From Agromyces intestinalis (lineage in GTDB: Bacteria; Actinomycetota; Actinomycetes; Actinomycetales; Microbacteriaceae), in the NCBI RefSeq assembly GCF_008365295.1, contig NZ_CP043505.1:930001-994000 (forward strand): DNA of 64,000 nt, written 5' to 3'. The translations under genes were made by a program, and so were the position numbers. Below the pieces are notes generated by a model. That model ran no database searches. It worked only from the letters and a program-made list of their open reading frames with translations, and was not told the origin of the DNA. Shown here in pieces: positions 58,141-64,000 of this stretch (within the stretch, counting starts at the first letter, position 1; each line of letters opens with the position of its first letter).

Positions 58141-59193
58141 GTGCCGACCACCAGCGCCCAGCCCACCACCCCGACTGCGCGCCGCCGCGGCCCGTCGATG
58201 GCCGACGTCGCCCGTGAGGCCGGCGTCTCCGGGCAGACCGTCTCGCGCGTGGCGAACGGCCGCGACAACGTCGACGCCGAGACGCGTGAACGCGTGCTCG
58301 ACGCGATGCAGAAAGTCGGCTACCGCCCGAACAGCGCGGCGCGCGCCCTGCGCAGCGGCCGGTTCCACAGCATCGGCGTGATCATGTTCACCCTCTCGAG
58401 CTTCGGCAACATGCGCACGCTCGACGCGATCGCCGAGGCCGCCGCGGCATCCGGCTACTCGATCACGCTCATCCCGGTCGCGCACCCCACGCAGGGCGAG
58501 GTGTCGGGTGCGATGCGACGCCTCAGCGAAGAAGCCGTCGACGGCATCATCATCATCGTCGAGGTGCACCTGCTCGACGAGCGCGACGTGGTGCTGCCCG
58601 CCGAGCTGCCGGTCGTGGTCGTCGACTCGACCGCCGGCGACCGCTACCCCGTCGTCGACACCGACCAGGCGCACGGCGCACGGCTGGCGACCGAACACCT
58701 GCTCGCCCTCGGCCACCGCACCGTGCACCACGTCGGCGGCCCCGAACGCTCGTACTCGGCCACCCATCGCCGCGAGGCGTGGGAGGCGACGCTGCGCGAG
58801 CACGGCGCGGAGGTGCCGCCCCCGCTCGTCGGCGACTGGTCGAGCGAGTCGGGTCACGCGCACGGGCTCGCCCTGGCATCCGACCCCGACGTGACCGCGA
58901 TCTTCGCTGCGAACGACCAGATGGCCCTCGGGGTGCTGCGCGCCTTGCACGAGTCGGGCCGCCGCGTGCCTGAGGACGTCAGCGTCGTCGGGTTCGACGA
59001 CATGGAGGAGGCACGCAGCTACTGGCCGCCGCTGACGACGGTGCGCCAGTTCTTCGACGAGGTCGGTCGGCGATCGGTCGAGGCGCTGCTGCACGAGGTC
59101 GAGAGCGGCGAGCGACGTGCCAGCGCCCTCGTCCGCACCGCGCTCGTGGTGCGCGAGAGCACCGCGCCGCCGCCGGACACGAATCGACCGTGA
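58141..59193 (+). CDS. LacI-family regulator of the GH35/importer operon
   Basis: 350 residues. GTG start behind GAGGAGTGCC; earlier in-frame codons lie inside the operators. HTH and hinge are SMADVAREAGVSGQTVSRVANGRDNVDAETRERV; the sensor domain has SIGVIMFTLSSFGNMRTLDAI and VVGFDDMEEARSYWPPLTTVRQ. Divergent from the importer with two identical operators between, so it almost certainly represses it. The inducer is likely a galactoside. Confidence 0.92.
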   Translation: MPTTSAQPTTPTARRRGPSMADVAREAGVSGQTVSRVANGRDNVDAETRERVLDAMQKVGYRPNSAARALRSGRFHSIGVIMFTLSSFGNMRTLDAIAEAAAASGYSITLIPVAHPTQGEVSGAMRRLSEEAVDGIIIIVEVHLLDERDVVLPAELPVVVVDSTAGDRYPVVDTDQAHGARLATEHLLALGHRTVHHVGGPERSYSATHRREAWEATLREHGAEVPPPLVGDWSSESGHAHGLALASDPDVTAIFAANDQMALGVLRALHESGRRVPEDVSVVGFDDMEEARSYWPPLTTVRQFFDEVGRRSVEALLHEVESGERRASALVRTALVVRESTAPPPDTNRP

Positions 59194-59253
59194 CGCGGGC
59201 CTGTGCGCCGCTGCGAACGCGATTAGGCTCGTCGCAGGAGCGCACGACGACCC

Positions 59254-59263
59254 GGGGGGGGGG
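59254..59263 (+). repeat. G10 homopolymer in the ribosome-binding region of the 56-residue gene
   Basis: CCC followed by ten consecutive G residues, then ACGCG and the start codon. Homopolymers this long are slippery, so the spacer length may vary between cells or be miscounted in sequencing. Confidence 0.85.
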
Positions 59264-59268
59264 ACGCG

Positions 59269-59439
59269 ATGAGCGAGCACAGCGGGAACGACCACCACAT
59301 CGTCTCCCACGATCGCTACGACAAGCTCAAAGAGGCGTACAACCGCCGTGCCCGCGCCCGCGTCTCCCGTCGCGACGACTTCGACGCGGGGCGCAGCGCC
59401 GGCGGGGTGCGCATCCGCCGCGACGACGACAGCGACTGA
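59269..59439 (+). CDS. 56-residue basic/acidic small protein
   Basis: Reads MSEHSGNDHHIVSHDRYDKL then KEAYNRRARARVSRRDDFDA and ends RRDDDSD. It is hydrophilic with a central basic helix, and its codon use matches neighbours. Its ribosome site is merged with a run of ten Gs (59254-59263), 5 bases before the ATG. It lies in the gap between the LacI gene and the SLC13 gene. No family recognised; I consider it probably real. Confidence 0.5.
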   Translation: MSEHSGNDHHIVSHDRYDKLKEAYNRRARARVSRRDDFDAGRSAGGVRIRRDDDSD

Positions 59440-59484
59440 CGGCCGCGTTCGCGACAGGCGGCCGCTCGGCAGCCGCTTCGCCGC

Positions 59485-61329
59485 TCACCCGTTCGGATAG
59501 AGCGGCAGGAGCCACGGCACCATCGTGACCGCCACGATGAGCACGACGACGGTGAACGGCGTACCGATCTTCAGGAAGTCGGCGAACCGGTATCGGCCCG
59601 GCCCGAGCACGAGCGTGTTGACCGGCGACGACACCGGCGTCATGAACGCCGCCGACGCGGCGAGCACGACGACCATCGCGAACGGCAATGGCGAGGCACC
59701 GAGGTGGTCGGCCGTGGCGATGGCGACCGGACCCATGAGCACCGCCGTCGCCGTGTTCGACACGAACAGACCGATCACCGCGGTCGTGATGAAGAGTCCG
59801 GCTAGCAGCAGGATCGGGTTGCCCTGCCCGAGCGTCGAGGTCAACGCGGACACGGCGAGGTCGATGCCGCCCGTGCGCTCGAGAGCGAGCGCGAACGGCA
59901 GCATGCCGGCGATGAGCAGCAGCGTCGGCCAGTGGATCGAACGGTACGCGCTCGGCATGTCGATGCAGCCGAACAGCCCCATCAGCAGGCACGCGATGAG
60001 CGCGGCGATGACATTCGGCACGATGCCCGTGACCATGAGCACGACCATGACCGCGACGCTGAGCAGCGCGAACGGCGCCCGGTTCGCGGCCGGCGAGTTC
60101 TCGCTCACCTCGGCCGGCAGTTCGAGGGCGACGAAGTCGTCGCTGCGCGACCCGAGTCGCTGCACGTCGCTCCACGCGCCGACCACGAGCAGGGTGTCGC
60201 CGAGCCGCACCCGCTCAGCGGCCAGGACGCCCGAGACGGCGGTCGAACCGCGCCGCAGGCCGATCACCTCGACGCGGTGGTCGTCGCGAGTGCGCAGCTC
60301 GCCCACGGTGCGCCCGAGCGCCGCCGAGTTCGGCGGCAGGATGACCTCGCCGAGCCCGACCTCGCGGGAGAGCTCGGTGAGGAACCCGTCCTCGAGCGGC
60401 AGCTGCTCGAGCCCGAGCGAGCGCAACCGCGGCGGCAGGTCGTCGGTCGCCCCGAACACATCGACGAAGAGCACATCGCCCCGGTGAAGCACCGCACCCC
60501 CGACCCCCGCGGTCACTTCCAGCCTGCGTTGGAACCAGCGCCGGCGCTCGATGGCGATCACGCGCATGCCGTGATCTCGCGCGAGCCCGGTCTGCTCGAC
60601 GCTCCGACCGATGAGCCGTGAACGCCGGCCGACCTTGAGCCGACGCTCACGGTCGGCGAGGCGGTACTCGCCGATCAGATGCTCGTAGGTGCGCCGTTGC
60701 GGCCCGGCGTCGTCGTCGCGGTCGGAGCCGAGGAACCGCCCGGCCACCAGCATGTACCCGATGCCGAGCGCGAGCACCACGAGCCCGAACGGCGTCACGC
60801 TGAAGAAGCCGAATCCGTCGGCGCCGGCGCGCCGGAGTTCGGCGTCGACGACCAGGTTCGGCGCGGTCGCGATGAGGGTGAGCATGCCGCTGATGAGGGC
60901 GGCGAAGCTGAGCGGCATCATCAGCATGCGCGGCGAGATGCCGAGCCGGGCCGAGATGCTGACGACCACCGGGATGAAGATCGCGACGACGCCCGTCGAG
61001 CTCATGAACGCGCCGAGCACCGCCACGCTCAGCATCAGCAGCACGAGCAGGCGGGTGCTGCTGCTTCCGGCCCTCGCCGAGAGCCAGTCGCCGAGCCGGT
61101 ACGTCAGGCCGGTGCGCGAGAGCCCTTCGCCGATGACGAACAACGCCGCGATGAGCACGACGTTCGGATCGGCGAAGCCGGCCAGCGTCTCGGGCACGGT
61201 GAGCACCCCGGTCAGCGGCAGCGCGACCAGCACCAGCACCGCGACGACGTCCATCCGCGGCCGGTTGATCGCGAACATCGCGACCGCGGCGATCAGCATC
61301 GCGAGCACCACCAGCAGTTGCCAGTTCAC
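59485..61329 (-). CDS. SLC13/DASS-family transporter with two TrkA-C domains
   Basis: 614 residues, GTG start (VNWQLLVVLAMLIAAVAMF). Two halves of transmembrane helices (about 1-190 and 400-614) flank a cytoplasmic region with two RCK_C/TrkA-C domains (about 210-300 and 305-395; LIGRSVEQTGLARDHGMRVIAI and LGRTVGELRTRDDHRVEVIGL). MSSTGVVAIFIPVV and VSNTATAVLMGPVAI are the SNT-type motifs of the DASS/ArsB-like fold. Members of this layout move sulfate, citrate-type acids or other anions. Substrate not predictable. Confidence 0.9.
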   Translation of the reverse strand: MNWQLLVVLAMLIAAVAMFAINRPRMDVVAVLVLVALPLTGVLTVPETLAGFADPNVVLIAALFVIGEGLSRTGLTYRLGDWLSARAGSSSTRLLVLLMLSVAVLGAFMSSTGVVAIFIPVVVSISARLGISPRMLMMPLSFAALISGMLTLIATAPNLVVDAELRRAGADGFGFFSVTPFGLVVLALGIGYMLVAGRFLGSDRDDDAGPQRRTYEHLIGEYRLADRERRLKVGRRSRLIGRSVEQTGLARDHGMRVIAIERRRWFQRRLEVTAGVGGAVLHRGDVLFVDVFGATDDLPPRLRSLGLEQLPLEDGFLTELSREVGLGEVILPPNSAALGRTVGELRTRDDHRVEVIGLRRGSTAVSGVLAAERVRLGDTLLVVGAWSDVQRLGSRSDDFVALELPAEVSENSPAANRAPFALLSVAVMVVLMVTGIVPNVIAALIACLLMGLFGCIDMPSAYRSIHWPTLLLIAGMLPFALALERTGGIDLAVSALTSTLGQGNPILLLAGLFITTAVIGLFVSNTATAVLMGPVAIATADHLGASPLPFAMVVVLAASAAFMTPVSSPVNTLVLGPGRYRFADFLKIGTPFTVVVLIVAVTMVPWLLPLYPNG

Positions 61330-61345
61330 GGTGCCACGGTATCGC

Positions 61346-62869
61346 TCAGCCGCGCAGCAGCGCTCGAAGCGTGCCGATGGTGTCGGCCTCGCCCGCGTCC
61401 TTGTCGTCGCGGTAGCGCTTGACACGCGCGAACCGCAGGGCGACCCCGCCCGGGTAGCGGCTCGACCGCTGCACACCGTCGATCGCGATCTCGACGACGG
61501 TGACCGGCGCGACCCACACCGTGTTCGCGGTGCGACGCACCTCGATCTCGGGGAACCGCTCGGTCTGCCAGCGCAGCAGGTCGTCGGTGAGGCCCTTGAA
61601 CGTCTTGCCGACCATGACGAACCCGCCCGGATCGCCGAACTCGCCGTCGGGGTCGCGCGCGCCGAGGTGCAGGTTCGACAGCCACCCGGTGCGCCGCCCC
61701 GACCCCCACTCGCACGCGAGCACGACCAGGTCGTAGGTGTGCACAGGCTTGACCTTCACCCAGCTCGAGCCGCGGCGCCCGGCCGCGTACGTCGAGTCGA
61801 TGGCCTTCACGACCACGCCCTCGTGCCCGGCGGCGAGCGCGTCGCGCGAGACCTGTTCGGCGATCGCGGCGTCGGCGGTGACCACGCCGGGAATGCGGTG
61901 GTCGGGTGCGACGCGCTCGAGCTCGGCCAGGCGCGCCGACAGCGGTTCGTCGATCAGGTCGCGCCCATCGACGTGCAGCACGTCGAAGAACCACGGATGC
62001 AGCACCGCCTCGCGGCTCGCATCGGCGCCGAACCTCGCCATCGTGTCTTGGAAGGGCCGCGGCGCGCCGCTCTCGTCGAGCGACAGCGTCTCGCCGTCGA
62101 GGATCGCATCGCGCACGGGCAGCGATCGCACCACATCGACCACTTCGGGCAGGCGATGCGTGATGTCGGCGAGGTTGCGAGTGAACACCCGCACCTCGTC
62201 GCCGTGCCGGTGGGCCTGGATGCGCGCGCCGTCGAGCTTGAACTCCACGGATGCCTCGCCGGTCTGCCCGACCGCGTCCGCCGCCGTCGGCGCGGTCGCA
62301 GCGAGCATCGGCAGCACGGGCCGCCCGACCACGAGCCCGACCGCGTCGAGCTCGGCCGCCGACCCGGTGAGTGCGATGCGGGCGGTCGCACCGAGATCGC
62401 CCGAGAGCATCGCGGCGCGCCGAACCGAGGCGACCGACCGGTCGGCGGCGCGCGCCACGGCGTCGAGCAGCACGCCCTCGAGCGCGCCGGTGCGCAACTC
62501 GCCGAGGATCACTCGGGCGATGAAGTCCTGTTCGCGGTCGGTGGCCCTGGCCGTCAGCGCGCGCAGCGTCGCGGCACGCTCGGACGCGGGCCCGCCGCCG
62601 GCACGGCTCGCGAGGTCATCGAGCGCGGCGTCGAGGTCGGAGACCGTGAGGCTCGCAGCATCCGCCGCATCGCCCATCGCGCCGCCGATGCCGCGCCACC
62701 CGACCCCGACCCTGCCCTGACGGGGGCGGCCCGTGAGGAACCCGACCGCCGGTGCGATCTCGTCGGCCTCGAGCCGCGCGAGCAGGTCGGCGAGCGCCGC
62801 GACCTTGGCCAGGCGCGAGCGAGTGGAGGCGACCGCCTCGGTCGTCGTGACGAGCTCGTCGAGCAGCAC
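61346..62869 (-). CDS. ATP-dependent DNA ligase
   Basis: 507 residues, GTG start. N-terminal DNA-binding domain (about 1-190), nucleotidyltransferase domain with the adenylated lysine K211 (VEFKLDGARIQ), motif III-like FFDVLHVDGRDL, motif IV GHEGVVVKAID and motif V SSWVKVKP, then an OB-fold domain (VMVGKTFKGLTDDLLRWQTERF ... YPGGVALRFARVKRYRDDK). It corresponds to the stand-alone actinobacterial LigB/LigC-like enzymes rather than the NAD-dependent replicative ligase. It lies 16 bases upstream of the transporter gene. Confidence 0.95.
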   Translation of the reverse strand: MLLDELVTTTEAVASTRSRLAKVAALADLLARLEADEIAPAVGFLTGRPRQGRVGVGWRGIGGAMGDAADAASLTVSDLDAALDDLASRAGGGPASERAATLRALTARATDREQDFIARVILGELRTGALEGVLLDAVARAADRSVASVRRAAMLSGDLGATARIALTGSAAELDAVGLVVGRPVLPMLAATAPTAADAVGQTGEASVEFKLDGARIQAHRHGDEVRVFTRNLADITHRLPEVVDVVRSLPVRDAILDGETLSLDESGAPRPFQDTMARFGADASREAVLHPWFFDVLHVDGRDLIDEPLSARLAELERVAPDHRIPGVVTADAAIAEQVSRDALAAGHEGVVVKAIDSTYAAGRRGSSWVKVKPVHTYDLVVLACEWGSGRRTGWLSNLHLGARDPDGEFGDPGGFVMVGKTFKGLTDDLLRWQTERFPEIEVRRTANTVWVAPVTVVEIAIDGVQRSSRYPGGVALRFARVKRYRDDKDAGEADTIGTLRALLRG

Positions 62870-62927
62870 GGGCCCAGTCTGGCATCGCCCGCCGACATCG
62901 GAGCAGGCACGGAGGCGCAGGCCCCGC

Positions 62928-63521
62928 TCACGCGTCGGCGACGGTGTGCCGGCGTCGGTAGTGCCGCAGGGCCTTGTCGCGCGAGCCGCAGGTGCGCATC
63001 GAGCACCAGCGTCGACCGCCGTTGCGGCTCGTGTCGATGAAGAGCCACCCGCAGCTCGGGCACGCCTTCAGCCGGTCGAGCCGGTCGCCCGTGAGTTCGG
63101 CTACAGCCGACTCGGCGAACCGGGCGGCGAGCGCGTCGGCGGTCCACCGGGCGGGCCAATCTCGGGTGACCGCGCCGTCGCGAGTGGCGGCACCGTGCGT
63201 GCCCGCGCCGTCGCGCGCGACGTACCCGAAACGCCCGAGCCCGGCCGCGTGCGCCTCGGTGACGGTCGCGAGGGCGGCGTGCGGCACGGATGCCCCGTCG
63301 GCCAGCGCGGCGAACGCGGTGTGCACCGCGTCGCGCAGGTCGGCGAGCGACGCGAGGTCGGCGGTCGTGAACGGGCGCGCGGGCTCGAACTCGAGCGAGG
63401 CCGCCCACGCGGTCGCGACCGCGGGGTCGGCGAGCCAGTCGCGCGCGCCGCCCTCGCTGCGGTCGGGGATCGTGTTGGCGAGCTCGAGGCACTCCGCGTT
63501 GCCGACGTGTTCGAACTCCAT
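62928..63521 (-). CDS. CGNR zinc-finger (ABATE-domain) protein
   Basis: 197 residues: an N-terminal ABATE domain ([19 protein letters not shown] ... [16 protein letters not shown]) and a C-terminal zinc finger [37 protein letters not shown], with CGSR in place of CGNR. Such proteins are thought to act as DNA-binding regulators. It is divergent from an MFS gene whose promoter carries an inverted repeat, so it may be that gene's repressor. Confidence 0.9.
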   Translation of the reverse strand: MEFEHVGNAECLELANTIPDRSEGGARDWLADPAVATAWAASLEFEPARPFTTADLASLADLRDAVHTAFAALADGASVPHAALATVTEAHAAGLGRFGYVARDGAGTHGAATRDGAVTRDWPARWTADALAARFAESAVAELTGDRLDRLKACPSCGWLFIDTSRNGGRRWCSMRTCGSRDKALRHYRRRHTVADA

Positions 63522-63547
63522 GTGCGGACTTTACCACTCAAAGCCCC

Positions 63548-63576
63548 TTGACAGGTTGGGTGCCGGCACGTAATTT
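63548..63576 (+). promoter_or_regulatory. Sigma-70-type promoter for the MFS gene
   Basis: TTGACA (63548-63553), a 17-base spacer and TAATTT (63571-63576): near-consensus hexamers, rare in this GC-rich window. The start would be near 63583. Confidence 0.75.
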
Positions 63577-63603
63577 CACCAGTGAACATGATTTGACTGG
63601 TGA
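63576..63603. promoter_or_regulatory. Operator over the transcription start of the MFS gene
   Basis: Inverted repeat TCACCAGT (63576-63583) and ACTGGTGA (63596-63603), 12-base spacer; the left copy itself sits in a smaller palindrome TTCAC-CA-GTGAA (63575-63586). It spans the expected start point, so a bound protein would repress. Confidence 0.7.
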
Positions 63604-63609
63604 GGTCAC

Positions 63610-64000
63610 ATGAACACCGCATTCCGATGGCTCTGGCTCGGCGCCGGCAGCGCCAACCTCGCCGACGGCATCCTGCTCACCGCACTGCCGCTCATCGCGC
63701 TCGCGGCGGGCGCGTCCCCCGCCGAGGTCGGGCTCGTGGTCACCGCAGCCACCATCGCCTGGCCCCTGTTCGGCCTGCACGCCGGCTGGATCGTCGACCG
63801 GGTCGCCGCGCCGAGGCTGCTCGCGATCGTCTCGGCAGCGCGCGTGCTCGCGTTCGGCGCACTCGCGGTCGCCGTCGTCGCGCAGGTGGGGATCGTGCCG
63901 CTGGTCATCGCGGTCGCGGTGCTGTACGGCCTCGCCGAGACGCTCGTCGACACCGCGCTCATCGCCGCAGTGCCGCGGGTCGTCGCGCGCGACCGCCTCA
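63610..64000 (+). CDS. MFS transporter, 3' end cut by window
   Basis: 130 codons are visible (MNTAFRWLWLGAGSANLADG...). At least four hydrophobic helices and the loop HAGWIVDRVAAPRLL (the MFS DR motif between helices 2 and 3) show a major facilitator, probably an exporter of the MFS_3/drug type judging by the divergent regulator. The rest lies outside. Confidence 0.88.
   Translation, partial: MNTAFRWLWLGAGSANLADGILLTALPLIALAAGASPAEVGLVVTAATIAWPLFGLHAGWIVDRVAAPRLLAIVSAARVLAFGALAVAVVAQVGIVPLVIAVAVLYGLAETLVDTALIAAVPRVVARDRL

Noticed and set aside
1-64000. tRNA, rRNA, CRISPR, prophage and transposon genes
   Set aside because: Looked for by reading gaps and proteins; none supported. Gaps are short and filled by promoters or hairpins.

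Overview
The window is very GC-rich DNA with GC-ending codons, frequent GTG starts, many 4-bp ATGA/GTGA gene overlaps and a strikingly frequent GAGGCATCC/GGATGCCTC nonamer. Together with an LAETG (sortase E-type) anchor, a DtxR-like iron box and the gene content, this points to an actinobacterium of the family Microbacteriaceae (Agromyces/Microbacterium-like). That assignment is inference from style, not from a marker gene. I see no tRNA, rRNA, CRISPR array, transposase or prophage gene, and no gene-free stretch longer than 300 bases.

Left part (1-11.8 kb): a xylan-utilisation locus. A GH3 glycosidase (cut by the window edge) and a 1224-residue cell-wall-anchored multimodular GH10 xylanase face a LacI repressor. 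Divergent from the repressor run xylose isomerase, xylulokinase and a second, cytoplasmic GH10 enzyme. The likely order of work is surface cleavage of xylan, import of oligomers and xylose, internal trimming, then xylose to xylulose-5-phosphate. A XylF-like binding protein, a half-size ATPase and an XylH-like permease lie at 36.6-39.8 kb.

11.8-17.5 kb: a GntR/DUF1648 pair with a clear palindromic operator, then a tightly coupled three-gene unit: a DUF4062-NB-ARC-TPR (STAND) ATPase, an 8-TM protein and a ThuA-like protein.

17.6-33 kb: a sugar-acid/sugar catabolic island. It carries glycerate kinase, an M24-like protein that seems to lack its metal ligands, three LacI-type or divergent regulatory nodes, and a coupled set: extended SDR, 5-dehydro-4-deoxyglucarate dehydratase (KdgD), an enolase-superfamily acid-sugar dehydratase and a ketoglutarate-semialdehyde-type dehydrogenase. 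This set would carry hexuronate or aldarate to 2-oxoglutarate. Beside it are an MFS protein, two Gfo/Idh/MocA oxidoreductases, a DUF993 protein and an AP-endonuclease-like TIM barrel. Six near-identical LacI-type operators tie the island together.

33-52.9 kb: mostly housekeeping and small genes: fused receiver/thioredoxin-reductase-like protein, Eis-like GNAT, AI-2E family protein, lipase maturation factor, NUDIX, MBL-fold, DUF1540, PHP, cystathionine-lyase-like, methyltransferase, cytochrome b-like and others.

52.9-59.2 kb: a GH35 beta-galactosidase with a CUT1-type ABC importer (SBP and two permeases, no ATPase) and a divergent LacI regulator. Two identical operators sit between them. The right end has an SLC13/TrkA-C transporter, an ATP-dependent DNA ligase, a CGNR zinc-finger protein and a truncated MFS gene.

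A recurring non-coding theme is long, nearly perfect inverted repeats (arms of 9-22 bp), each with a different sequence, in at least seven intergenic gaps. They occur between codirectional, convergent and divergent genes alike, so they are not all simple terminators.
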